Shown here in pieces: positions 44,101-51,923 of a stretch of DNA of 53,388 nucleotides. The notes under the pieces were generated by a model. The model searched no databases and was not told the origin of the DNA. It saw only the letters and a list, made by a program, of their open reading frames with translations. The stretch covers positions 1-53,388 of the forward strand of contig CAZOOK010000037.1 of the NCBI GenBank assembly GCA_964581385.1, written 5' to 3'. Both the position numbers and the translations under genes were made by a program. The stretch is from CAZOOK01 sp964581385 (GTDB lineage: Bacteria; Pseudomonadota; Gammaproteobacteria; Nevskiales; Nevskiaceae). How positions within the stretch are numbered: the first letter of the stretch is position 1; each line of letters opens with the position of its first letter.

Positions 44101-46571
44101 TGGAAACGCGGCAGTTCGGAGCGCAGCCCGTATTGGGTGCCAATGTCCCCGGTGCCGCCGCTGGCGCCGATAATGACGGAGGCGCGATCGCGGTTGAATT
44201 CCTTTTCTTCATAGCCGGCGTCGGTGAGCGTTCGCTGCACGACTTCCAGTGCCATCAACTGCATGGGATCGATGGATTCGATCGATTTCGGCGGCATGCC
44301 GTAACGGGTCGGATCGAACGGCATGTCGTCGAGAAAGCCGCCCCACTTCGAATAAATCTTGTCCTTTGCCGTGCGGTCGGCGTCGTAGTACAGACGCCAG
44401 TCCCAGCGATGCGATGGGATTTCGGTGATGGCGTCGACCTTGGCGAGGATGTTTTCCCAGTATTCCCGTGTCGAATTGGCTTTCGGCAGTATGCTGGCGA
44501 TGCCGACGATGGCGACATCCACAGGCCTTTCCACGACGGGCTGCGCCTGCGGCATTTCGCCTAGACGATAGGTGAGCAGCGCCGCGGCGTCTTCGGTCAC
44601 TTCCCGGTGCAGTGCGGAGATGTCGGTGACTTCCGCGCGCAGCGTTGCCACCTGGCCCAGCATGTACATGCCTTCGGCGTGCTGGTGTTTTTCGTCGAGT
44701 TTCTGCAGCTTGCCGTCGGCTTCGCTACGGGTCTGGCCTTTGGATGCGATCCGCAGCCGGCCCATGATGAGATCGTCGAGAATCTGGCGACCTTCGTCAG
44801 CGGGGACTTTCTTCTCGCGCAGCTGAACGCGCTTGCGGAAAAATTCCTTCGCGAACGGCGTGTAACCGCAGCGGCTGGCGTGGCCAGGCCCAGATTCGAG
44901 GTTGACCGTCTGTTGGCAGTCGATGACTTCTTTTTGGAACAGCGGAACGATCGCTCCGCTGCTGACGATTTCCTTGGTGAACAGATAGGCGCTACCCATC
45001 AGGGCGCCGACTTTGACGCCTTTGGCGACCAGCGGCGCGACGAGCACTTGCAGCATCGCCGACGACACCGCGTCATGGATGCCGCCCGCGAACAGCAGCT
45101 GGATTTCGCCACCCTCTACCTTGTTGTCCGCGAGTTCCACGAGCAGGCGATCGACCATCGTGCTCCACAGCACGAAGCTGCTGAGCGGACCGATATGACC
45201 CCCGCATTCGCGGCCTTCGAAAATGAAGCGACGCGCCCCCTCCTGCAGAAACATCGGGATCAGATTTGCCGACGGAACATGCAGGAAGCTGGGAATGCCG
45301 GCTTCTTCCAGTTGCACGGCTTGATCCGGCCGCCCGCCGGCGATGATCGCGTAGTTGGGATGGAACGCAGTGGCCGAGGCGAGTTGTTCGTCGAGCAGCG
45401 CTTGCGGCGCGAATCCCAGCAGGCCGATGCCCCAGGGACGATCGCCGAGCAAGCGTGTCGTGTCTTCCAGTAGTTTGGTCAGCGCTGGGCCCTTGAGCAG
45501 AGCGAACGCCACCATTGGCAGCGCGCCGCCTTCAGCGACCGCTTTGGCAAATTCGGCGGAGTCGGACACCCTCGTCATCGGTCCCTGCACCAGCGGGAAG
45601 CGAACGCCTAGCGCCTTCGCCAGAGGAGCATCTTCGGATACGGGCTTGGTTTCGACGGCGAGGCGCAGGCTGTTTTCCACGGCCGCATCGATCGCTTTGA
45701 ACACCGCCGCCATATGCCCGTACTGCTTGCGCCATAGGCTGGCGAAGCAGATATCCTGGCCAATCGGCAGCAGGCCGCTTTTGGGTTCGTTCCAATTCAA
45801 TCGGGTACGTACCAGGGCATTCAGTGCATCGAAGCCCTTGCCTTCGCCGTCGGCGGCGAAGGCGCGCGCGGTGGTGTGGCCCGGGCGTATCAGCAGACGG
45901 AAGTATTCGCCTTTCTCACCGTCGCCGACCGTGACGGTTTCGCTACCGGCAAGATTGCCCAGCAAAGTGCGCACCGCTTCAGGCAGGCGCGATTCGTTCA
46001 GTAGCAGCAACTGTGAGTCCAGTACGCCGCCCGCCATTCCCGCCGCATTGCATGCGGCGGCGACGTGAGGTGTGAGACCGCCATGCATATATAAGGGCAA
46101 TCGGGTCAGCTTGCGCCACTTCTGAAGCAGGATGAAGCTGCTGTCCTCGCCGACAAAGCCGCCGGCTTCGTTGCCTTTGACGACTACGCCGTCGATCGAT
46201 TGATCGAGGGCCTGGCCTGGCCAGCGCGGCGTTTTAACTTCCGCCAGTACCTTGACCCCAGCGCGCCGCAGATCGCGAATCAGCTTGTCGCACTTCGGCA
46301 CGATCGAGGCATCGAGAATCAGCCAGCCCAAGCCTTTTTGGGCGTACTCGCGCAGACCGGTGGCAAGGGCCTCGTCAACCGCGTCGAGCTTTAGGCCATA
46401 TCCGCTTGTTACTTTTCGGGAAACAAGATCGAGTTCATTGAGAATGAGTCCGGAGTCCGCTTCCAGTTCGGCGTTGACGACACCAACGCCTCCAGCGCGG
46501 CATGCCGCAATGGCCAAGGTTACGTCCCTGAGTCCCATCGGGGTGTAGACCAGCTTCAGAAATTCAGACAT
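38187..46571 (-). CDS. Type I polyketide/lipid synthase, NMO-NMO-KS-AT-ACP-KR-DH
   Basis: A 2794-aa synthase counted from ATG 46571, chosen for AGGGA seven bases upstream; an ATG at 46610 lacks such a site. Domains: first NMO-like barrel (about 1-300) with EAGGF139VG. Second NMO (about 310-640) with ECGGH459IG. KS (about 684-1125), C872 in DAACASSLA. AT (about 1235-1550), GQGSQ and GHSYGE. Pro/Ala linker. ACP with S1885 in LGIDSIKR. KR (about 2180-2420), Y2377 in QSDYATANE. DH (about 2510-2775), H2527 in HCIDGVPVLP and D2699. NMO-type enoyl reductase and a GIDS carrier point to PUFA/hgl-like lipid synthases. No thioesterase is present. Confidence 0.9.
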   Translation of the reverse strand: MSEFLKLVYTPMGLRDVTLAIAACRAGGVGVVNAELEADSGLILNELDLVSRKVTSGYGLKLDAVDEALATGLREYAQKGLGWLILDASIVPKCDKLIRDLRRAGVKVLAEVKTPRWPGQALDQSIDGVVVKGNEAGGFVGEDSSFILLQKWRKLTRLPLYMHGGLTPHVAAACNAAGMAGGVLDSQLLLLNESRLPEAVRTLLGNLAGSETVTVGDGEKGEYFRLLIRPGHTTARAFAADGEGKGFDALNALVRTRLNWNEPKSGLLPIGQDICFASLWRKQYGHMAAVFKAIDAAVENSLRLAVETKPVSEDAPLAKALGVRFPLVQGPMTRVSDSAEFAKAVAEGGALPMVAFALLKGPALTKLLEDTTRLLGDRPWGIGLLGFAPQALLDEQLASATAFHPNYAIIAGGRPDQAVQLEEAGIPSFLHVPSANLIPMFLQEGARRFIFEGRECGGHIGPLSSFVLWSTMVDRLLVELADNKVEGGEIQLLFAGGIHDAVSSAMLQVLVAPLVAKGVKVGALMGSAYLFTKEIVSSGAIVPLFQKEVIDCQQTVNLESGPGHASRCGYTPFAKEFFRKRVQLREKKVPADEGRQILDDLIMGRLRIASKGQTRSEADGKLQKLDEKHQHAEGMYMLGQVATLRAEVTDISALHREVTEDAAALLTYRLGEMPQAQPVVERPVDVAIVGIASILPKANSTREYWENILAKVDAITEIPSHRWDWRLYYDADRTAKDKIYSKWGGFLDDMPFDPTRYGMPPKSIESIDPMQLMALEVVQRTLTDAGYEEKEFNRDRASVIIGASGGTGDIGTQYGLRSELPRFHGSLPDAVANRLPEWTEDSFAGILSNVIAGRVANRLNFGGVNFTTDAACASSLAALYQGISELSAGRSDFVIAGGVDTVQGPFGYLCFSKTQALSPRGRCSSFDASGDGIVISEGIAMIALKRLADAERDGDRIYGVIKGIGGSSDGKAKGMTAPLPAGQLRAMRRAYAQAGFGPGTVGLFEAHGTGTVAGDTAELESTTSLVKEDGGKPRQAVIGSVKTSIGHTKATAGIAGLIKAALALHYRVLPPHRGVDQPNHVLQNDDNPLHLVDEALPWLSTDGKPRRAAVSAFGFGGTNFHVVLEEYAREYREWLRPATTRRWPAELLLWSEPDREALIARLSMMQQELAHVGNIELRHLAASLAKHRQPDTETVAIVARDAADLATKIALAIAHLRGDTNALPSGIYHGSAAQAQGKLAVLFPGQGSQYTGMLREVALHFPLCADTLSAADTALAHAFGQRFGKGTDLSQFIFPRGCYSDEEKQTAKRALTATDVAQPALGAVEAGLWRLLQTFGLQPDMLAGHSYGEFVALFASGAFDFDALMALSAARGSFIVDAAKAEGAELGTMAAVQASRQDVEKAIAHIDGVIVANHNAPLQTIVSGSRAAIETTIAKLTKAGIEVSEIPVAAAFHSSFVKPAQRALTDLINATKWQQGAIPVYSNTTAKPHVAEVRKTKRQMADHLVRPVEFVAEIEAMYEDGARIFLEIGPKSVLTRLTGKILEGRSHAAIAIDDGSGLAGMLNAFGQLICAGIELDVAKLFERRDCIIANPAQLQAFQHNEVIPKHAWMLNGSSVRRAGEPVKQVGVTLEDVNNSPSLSGQAEPVQTVDQTEIRIPQDAISQPNPLLNPSPPMQFVSQRHWKKEPPMEQRRSLPIADDSAVMSEYFDTMRQFLETQDRVMARYFGETVAGRPIALRQPRSIQALAVSRVSEAEPVRAPAPAAKQTVVREVPAAAEIPQPAARVAPPPPPPAPAARPAPAQPAAAPARAAATAKTAPAVSTPAINGTPVINGTAKPKETAGAGAAADFDPAKLTDMLLNIVEQKTGYPRDMVGLDQNLESDLGIDSIKRIEVVGAMLQKLPEGYRQELVPHRSKLNTQTTLNGMLKVLSSVKAGGTAAPFDHAGTGVVAAVSHPSRHVVMAQQEALDPEVLRELKQGHFLVSEDKLGVAAELTRMLVSRGCTVNLVKRDALSSEDSLLQWIATQDKETGALAGVIHLAQLGSDWLDQDRPLEEWRGQLQINEKSLFVLLREFSAKLAEDAHVLSASALGGFFGRQGNTVARGLSLQSGAVGMLKSLYDERPTLRAKAVDIDPAQNAAAIAAILFGELELVGGRQEVGYPNGQRTVFHTVAAVADVDQAREESLQGMVVLATGGARGVTAEVLRELALPGNTLVLTGRNPLPEPEPETLAALASGDALRQHFIAEVRSGASKLKPADIGRKVQAVLAAREMLSNLEDFRRGGATVEYHAVDVTNDADMRKLLNGLYKRHGGIAGLVHGAGVIEDKLLADKKSDSWSRVVDTKVMGLLLLQRYLRPDSLKFFTVFSSVAGRYGNSGQSDYATANELMNRLCCQLNERWGRRVNVNALCWGPWGATKFGAGMVTAETEAKFAEKGVMLVSAEEGRQLFKNELLRRDRSHIEIVCGEGPWEQREATIGEMKISSAAPTPHSDDVQGDVMEPLLGGAVVTAMPKGDQVISTRLDANHAYLWQHCIDGVPVLPAAAALEMMAEAARTLWNGWKLVEIRDFRLMKGVQLKGPAQELRLVINPPPYGSSEGFEVNATLQSEQEGGKPLIHYRAVLRLEQQLQSGFEQAAQFRSEKKLTAVKAYGELLFHGPCFQVIENIEGLSAVGARALVKTTRPADWLRKVPDAERGWIFDPAIVDAAAQMAIIWSRTFRDETSLPTRFGRVVRYREVFPDRMHMVFEQIASDDPSLVRANVYYFDAAGHIVISVEDMECVASAALNRLGGTAKAPTRVTA

Positions 46572-47498
46572 CAAGTCGTCCCTAGGCCAAGCTTTATTGA
46601 TTTTCGACATATATATAGGCGCGCATTTTAACCCCCACTTGACACAGTGCAGCAGCGGTTACAGCGACTATTGATCCCGAGGGCCGCAATGTGATACGGC
46701 AAAGCAGGCTTTTCGGATTCAAAAAAACGTCGGACGGCATGAAACAGGTAGCTATGGGTATCGCTATCGGCCAATTTCATTGGATATTCAGTCGCAACCG
46801 GTCACGAATCCGCGCTGTACCAGCGTGAATGGGCGTGAGCGGACGAGCGGGGTGCATCGATAGCTAAGGCAGGAACTCGGTAGTCACGGTTATCGCGGAT
46901 TTTCAGCCGCGAACTGCCGCGATACTGGGCAAATCGATCCTTCACGAGTAGGTCCTTAGATTCAATGCATGCTGCTGGTTAGTCATGCACACGCAACTTT
47001 ACTGCCAAACCCGACATCGTTTTGATGGGCAATGCTTATACTGATGAATCGTTACCACGGGGGGCGACACCGATAGGACGTCACTCGCCGTTTTGGCTAA
47101 GGAACATCCGTGTATGCGCAGGAAAGGGTTCACGAATTGCAATTTCGTGAATAAGATTCACCGGGACTTTATCGGAACCCGGGAATGTCTTCGCCGCATC
47201 GCCTGAGCCCCTGCTCGGCAGCGGATAACGCGATATTAGCTGATCCGTGGCATCCCTGGGGAAGCGCGGTTGCTATATCTCGTTGTGCGCTCCGTGCTAA
47301 CTCTCTGTATTGTTAAAGAGAATCAGGTTCGGTTAGCGTGCAGCCATCTTTCTGCGTAAGAAACAGGACCCGGGCCTATGGCGCAGCAGCGATCGCGGAC
47401 CGATGTCGGCTGAATCCAAGGTGGGCGGTCTGCAAATCGAAAGGTCGGTCGCTGCGATTGAGATGCCGTAGCTTAAATTTATATGGAGGCATAGGCAC
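46572..47498. other. Divergent non-coding region upstream of the lipid-synthase operon
   Basis: About 0.93 kb without a credible gene, between the leftward synthase operon and the rightward SDR. A TATATATA run at 46610-46617 could be the -10 of the synthase promoter on the minus strand, but I see no convincing -35. Other structure: TATCGCGG (46891-46898) with CCGCGATA (46917-46924), and a long perfect inverted repeat at 47129-47151. The size suggests complex regulation or a decayed gene; no homology is recognisable by eye. Confidence 0.5.
47129..47151. promoter_or_regulatory. 23-bp perfect inverted repeat, candidate operator
   Basis: TTCACGAA (47129-47136) and TTCGTGAA (47144-47151) are exact inverted copies around the 7-bp centre TTGCAAT. 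The size and symmetry suit a dimeric regulator such as a TetR-, LuxR- or MarR-type protein. It lies about 350 bp before the SDR start and about 560 bp before the synthase start. No regulator gene is nearby, so the binding protein is unknown. Confidence 0.4.
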
Positions 47499-48272
47499 GT
47501 GACGCAACACTCGATCGCATCATTCAACCTCAGCGGCAAGGTGGCCCTGGTCACCGGCGGTGCCAGCGGCATCGGCATGGGCATTGCGACCGCCTTGGCC
47601 GAAGCTGGCGCGATCGTTGTGATCGCTGACATCGATGAGGCGAAAGCCAACCGCGAAGTGGCGGCACTGATCGAGGCCGGTCACCGTGCCGGCGCCGTAC
47701 ACATCGATCTCGCCGACGAGGCTTCGATCGTCCGCGGCTGCGCCGAAGTCGTTGCCCGCTATGGCACGCCGTGGGTATTGGTAAACAATGCCGGTCTGCA
47801 AGACCGCCAGTTGCTGCTGGATGGCACGGCGGAAGAATGGGATCGCATGAACAAGGTCAATGCGCGTGGTCCTTTCCTGATGACCCGCGAGATCGCGCGG
47901 GCGATGGTCGCGGCGGGACAGGGCGGTCGCATCGTCAACATCGCCTCGGCGGCCTTGGTGGGATCCATCGTCAAGGGCCTTGCGGCCTATGTCGGATCCA
48001 AAGGCGCGTTATTCGCCTTGAGTCGGGCGAGCGCCCTCGAACTGGTCGAGTATGGGATTACCGTGAACACAGTCCTGCCCGGCGGCGTCGCGACCCCTGG
48101 AGCAATTGCTGCCAAAGGACCGCCCGTTGAAGGACCTGCACGGCGCCGGCCGCCGCTAGGAATGTGCGAGCCTTGCGACATAGGCGCCGCAGCTCTGTTC
48201 TTTGCAACGCCCGCAGCGCGCTATATCACCAATCAGGTGCTGGCCGTCGATGGCGGCTTCTCGGTCACCTAG
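47499..48272 (+). CDS. Short-chain dehydrogenase/reductase, FabG-like
   Basis: A 257-aa classical SDR. It has the cofactor loop TGGASGIGMGIA, VNNAG, the catalytic Ser in NIASAAL and AAYVGSKGALF, and a C-terminal TNQVLAVDGGFSVT. GTG 47499 has GGAGG about 9 bases upstream. It is divergent from the lipid synthase and is followed after 29 bp by a SnoaL-like gene. It could modify the synthase product or serve a separate catabolic step; sequence alone does not decide. Confidence 0.85.
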   Translation: MTQHSIASFNLSGKVALVTGGASGIGMGIATALAEAGAIVVIADIDEAKANREVAALIEAGHRAGAVHIDLADEASIVRGCAEVVARYGTPWVLVNNAGLQDRQLLLDGTAEEWDRMNKVNARGPFLMTREIARAMVAAGQGGRIVNIASAALVGSIVKGLAAYVGSKGALFALSRASALELVEYGITVNTVLPGGVATPGAIAAKGPPVEGPARRRPPLGMCEPCDIGAAALFFATPAARYITNQVLAVDGGFSVT

Positions 48273-48301
48273 TTGTCGTCGAGCGGCTTTCGGAGCAAAC
48301 C

Positions 48302-48736
48302 ATGCACGACATCGAGGCCATCAAGGCGCGGATCGAGATCTGCAATCTCAAGGCGCGTCATCTGCGCCTGCTCGATACGAAGGATTGGGCAGGGTATGCC
48401 AGCCTTCTCACCGAAGACTTCGTGCTGGACATCAGACAAGGCACCAACATTCCGGTGATCGTTGGACGCGACGCTGCCGTGAAGCACGTCCAGACGTCGG
48501 TGGGCACGATAATTATGGTGCATCAGGCTCATCTGCCGGAGTTCGATTTCAAGGGTAACGAGGCGCACGTGGTCTGGGCAATGCAGGATCGCATCGTGCG
48601 CGGGCCTGACCAGCCTTCCTACAGTGGCTACGGCCATCACCACGACCGCTGGGTACGGCGCAACGGCGAATGGAAGCTAGCTGAGCAGCGACTGACTCGG
48701 CTGCATGTTGACGTGCATCCCGCGGCAGGAGGCTAG
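48302..48736 (+). CDS. SnoaL-like (NTF2-fold) protein
   Basis: A 144-aa protein of the SnoaL/NTF2-like alpha+beta barrel type. Signs include NLKARHLRLLDTKDWAGYAS, LTEDFVLDIR, the central VIVGRDAAVKHV, and the final strand with RWVRRNGEWKLAEQRLTRL. Relatives are cyclases, isomerases or dehydratases, or simple binding proteins. ATG 48302 was chosen because an in-frame upstream extension runs inside the SDR. It is very probably co-expressed with that SDR. Confidence 0.8.
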   Translation: MHDIEAIKARIEICNLKARHLRLLDTKDWAGYASLLTEDFVLDIRQGTNIPVIVGRDAAVKHVQTSVGTIIMVHQAHLPEFDFKGNEAHVVWAMQDRIVRGPDQPSYSGYGHHHDRWVRRNGEWKLAEQRLTRLHVDVHPAAGG

Positions 48737-48770
48737 GCCTGCCGGACTTAGGATGATGTGCTGTGGCTTC

Positions 48771-48796
48771 GGGCGCGCGGATGAAGCCGCGCGCCC
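48771..48796. terminator. Strong stem-loop between convergent genes
   Basis: GGGCGCGCGG (48771-48780) and CCGCGCGCCC (48787-48796) make a perfect 10-bp GC stem with the loop ATGAAG. It lies between the SnoaL-like gene and the end of the TonB receptor gene, which face each other. The flanks are A/T-containing but without a proper T-run, so a bidirectional transcript end is likely but not certain. Confidence 0.5.
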
Positions 48797-48846
48797 AAAT
48801 CCTTGCAAAGATCAACCTACTCCAACAGGCTGCGGGCAAATCCCAT

Positions 48847-51417
48847 TTAGTTTCCGAAGTTCATACGGACGCGGCCGCCAAACATGCGCGGTTCGCCAAC
48901 ATCTGCGGATTCAAAGCCAGCTTGGTTGTAAAGACCGGCGACGAAGGTGTAGTACTTCTGATCGAATACGTTGGTGGCGAAAAGTCCCGCATCGAAGCGC
49001 GAACCGGCAATCGCGGTCCAATCGAGATTCAGATTGGTCAGCCCATAACCGCCCGTCTTGTAGTACGGTGTCGCCCCATAGCTCGCCTGGATCATGCCAG
49101 ACTGGTAGCTGTAATTTCCTGCGACCGACACCTTGCCCACACTTGATGCCAGCGGTAGTACATAAGTCGCCGTCGCCGTCGCCTTGTTCTTCGGCGTCAG
49201 CGCAATTTCGCCGCCGACATTGGTCGTAGCCACGGGCGCATTCGGCACCCCGCCGCCGTTATCGCCGGAATAAGGGCTGTTCGCTGGGAACGGAGCAACC
49301 GGCAGGCTGACCAGCTTGGTGTTCAGATAGGCGTAGCTGATCGCCATGGTCAGTCCTTTGTACGGGGAGATCGTGGAATCCGTCTCCAGACCATACATGC
49401 GCGATTTGCCGGCATTCACGATGCCGAGGTTGCCGCTGACACCACAAAGTGGAGTGGTCGCGGGGCACAGGAAGCCCTCGCCGATCTGCTGGTCCCTGAA
49501 GTCGTTATAGAAGGCGGCAACATTGAAGGTGCCACGCACGACGTTGTTGAAGCTGTTCTTGGAACCCAGCTCATAGGTATCGACCTTCTCAGGATTAAAG
49601 GTCTGGTAGCCTTCCGGCGCTGTCGGGCTGACGCTGCCCTGGCGATAGCCGCGGGCGTATTTGATGTAGAGCAGATTGTTGTCGGTGAGCTTGTAGTCCA
49701 GGCCCAACAACCAAGTCGGTGCCTGGCTATCCTTCTTCAATGAGACTTTACAGGAATCAACGGATGGTGCGGGCCCGTTTCCTGATATGTAGCTATGTGC
49801 TTGCGATGGCGCCGCGCAATAAATGCTCGGTACGCTGGGCGGACTGGCCAGCGGGGAGGAGAAATAATAAAGAGCCTCGTCATAGTGCGCCTGCGCGCTG
49901 TCCATCGTATAGCGCAAGCCTTCCGTCAGTTTGAGGCTATCGGTCAAGCTGTAGCTCGCCTGCTCGTAAATGCCGTAGTCGTGGAATCGGCTCCTGCCAA
50001 CCTGATAGTTCACGGTCCCTACTTGGGCGCCGGCACCGAGACCTTCCAGGTCGACGCATTTCAGATTGAATATGTCCGTGCAATTGATTCCCGAGCCCGA
50101 GGTGACGCCCGTGTCCGACTGTGGCTCATTGAATTCGGCATAAAGGCCGGATTGCCAGATCAGCCGGTTACTCAGCAAATTACCCTGAAACCGCAATTCC
50201 TCGGTCATGTCCGCCATATCGTTGAGCTTGTGTCCGGGAGCCGTTACGACCTGATTGATGTAGATCGAAGTGGGAGCGGGAAGACCGAGGGCGGGAATCG
50301 CCGGCACCTGGAAATTGGTCCCGAACAAATCGTTGTAGGCCTTGTTCGTCAGTTGCGCATAGCTGGCGATGTTCTTGACCGTCAGAGTGTCGCTCTGAGT
50401 CCACGTCGTTGTGTTGATGAGCTGCCACTGCTGCATTTCCGCTTTGGCGAACGGCAAATCGTTTTCGACGGTGAAGAAATCCTGCGCGGAATCCTTGGCA
50501 AATTGAGGGCAGGCAAGGGAGCCCAAGCCAACGCCGGGATTACAGGCAAAAAGCTTCTGCCCGACGCCGTTGTGATCGGAATTCACGAACGAAGCGATCG
50601 TGTAATTTTCCAGGCTTGGAGTGATATCCCATACGGCGCTCACGCGTGCGGAGGTATAGTCGATATCGTTGAACGCGTCGGGTCCGATGCCTGAAATGTT
50701 CTTCATATAACCGTCGCGGTTTTCGTGGTCCATGCCGAAGCGCATGCGGAAATGATCGCTGACGGGCAAGTTGAACACGCCCTGAACATGCATCATGTCG
50801 TGATTGCCGTAGCCGGCGTCGACGTATCCTTCGCGTTGCGATGTCGGTTTCTGCGGTACCAGCAATACAGCGCCGCCGTCCGTGTTGCGGCCGAACAGCG
50901 TACCCTGCGGCCCCTTTAGCACCTGCACGTTTTGCAGATCGAAGAAGCTGCCGGGGCCAGCTCCATCGCCGGTATTAGTACCTCCGGCACTACCGCGCGG
51001 GGCGACCACGTCGGCAAAGTAGACCGCCACAGATGCAGTGGTGTCGATTTCCTGTCGGAAGCCGCGAATGGCAAACGACGTGCCCTCCGAGCCGAATTCG
51101 GTGTTGGTGGACAGCGAGGGAGTGTAGGTCGCGAGGTCGGCGCCCGAGGTGACGTTGCGCTCGGTCAGCTGCTGCTGGTTGAAGACGGTCATGGAGATCG
51201 GCACGTCCTGGGCCCGCTCCTCGATACGCCGCGCCGTCACGACCACTTCTTCCATCGCGGGCGCCTCTTCCACCGCAGGCGCTTCGCTATTGGCTGCGGC
51301 TGCTGGAGCTTGGGCCGGAGCTGGAGCTGGAGCAGTCTGCGCGCTGACTGGAACGACTGCGCCGGAGCCCAGACCCAGTGCGAGATAGAACGTCGATTTG
51401 CAAATTTTACCCTTCAT
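48847..51417 (-). CDS. TonB-dependent outer-membrane receptor
   Basis: An 856-aa receptor for energised uptake across the outer membrane. Order: signal peptide ending near SAQ, a low-complexity Ala/Pro/Glu stretch, the TonB box EEVVVTARR, a plug domain (VPISMTVFNQQQL, then GPQGTLFGRNTDGGAVLL) and a 22-strand-type barrel ending in VRMNFGN. The Ala/Pro/Glu linker and EVVVTARR resemble receptors of sphingomonads and steroid-degrading gammaproteobacteria. The ligand is unknown. The stop faces the SnoaL-like gene across a GC hairpin. Confidence 0.92.
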   Translation of the reverse strand: MKGKICKSTFYLALGLGSGAVVPVSAQTAPAPAPAQAPAAAANSEAPAVEEAPAMEEVVVTARRIEERAQDVPISMTVFNQQQLTERNVTSGADLATYTPSLSTNTEFGSEGTSFAIRGFRQEIDTTASVAVYFADVVAPRGSAGGTNTGDGAGPGSFFDLQNVQVLKGPQGTLFGRNTDGGAVLLVPQKPTSQREGYVDAGYGNHDMMHVQGVFNLPVSDHFRMRFGMDHENRDGYMKNISGIGPDAFNDIDYTSARVSAVWDITPSLENYTIASFVNSDHNGVGQKLFACNPGVGLGSLACPQFAKDSAQDFFTVENDLPFAKAEMQQWQLINTTTWTQSDTLTVKNIASYAQLTNKAYNDLFGTNFQVPAIPALGLPAPTSIYINQVVTAPGHKLNDMADMTEELRFQGNLLSNRLIWQSGLYAEFNEPQSDTGVTSGSGINCTDIFNLKCVDLEGLGAGAQVGTVNYQVGRSRFHDYGIYEQASYSLTDSLKLTEGLRYTMDSAQAHYDEALYYFSSPLASPPSVPSIYCAAPSQAHSYISGNGPAPSVDSCKVSLKKDSQAPTWLLGLDYKLTDNNLLYIKYARGYRQGSVSPTAPEGYQTFNPEKVDTYELGSKNSFNNVVRGTFNVAAFYNDFRDQQIGEGFLCPATTPLCGVSGNLGIVNAGKSRMYGLETDSTISPYKGLTMAISYAYLNTKLVSLPVAPFPANSPYSGDNGGGVPNAPVATTNVGGEIALTPKNKATATATYVLPLASSVGKVSVAGNYSYQSGMIQASYGATPYYKTGGYGLTNLNLDWTAIAGSRFDAGLFATNVFDQKYYTFVAGLYNQAGFESADVGEPRMFGGRVRMNFGN

Positions 51418-51923
51418 GTATTTTCTCTCCCCATCAATGTACGGTTTTCAGACCCTTCACACCGGCTTGGCCGCAGTCCCCTTTCTGATGCCTCGGCTTG
51501 CGCCAGTCACCAAGCGGCGTTGCCAGCAAGCGGCTCCATGGAACTTCTTAGAGCGTGTTTGCACTTATTGAATCACTGCGCAAACCGCAGGGACGGCGGC
51601 TACCGCGATCGGCGCCGAACGTCACAACCCTGTAGTTTCAGAAGGCGCTACGGTGTCAGAGCGCCCCTGCTCTCGACTTGACGAATATTGACAAAATGCT
51701 GTGCCTGCCTAATTTCAAAACCTAAGTGAATCTTGGGTTAGCTCACTCGGGATTGGCAACGCAATTCAGTTTCGAGCAAAGGACAGAATGTCGCATTCGG
51801 GCCATCGGTAAACGCGATGTTCAGTCGTTCCGGCCGAACGACAGCGGCTCAGTTATCGCCGCCATGTCGTCATCGCGACCGGTGAGAATCTCCATATCGG
51901 CGATTTGGAGCGCGACCGCTGAG
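51418..51923. other. Non-coding gap with partial palindromic-element end
   Basis: About 0.5 kb upstream of the TonB receptor. The receptor promoter should lie here on the minus strand. It contains one end of a repeat related to the 7610-7880 element (see 51548-51580). An open frame crosses its right half into the hsdS remnant but has no recognisable protein sequence before about 51924. I see nothing else supportable. Confidence 0.45.
51548..51580. repeat. Diverged single end of the palindromic element
   Basis: TTAGAGCGTGTTTGCACTTA and the next bases match the terminal repeat of the 7610-7880 element at most positions: TTAGAGCGTGTT, then TGCACTT, then a partly matching GAATCACTG. No matching right end is found nearby, so this is a relic or a related element of another subfamily. 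Confidence 0.5.
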
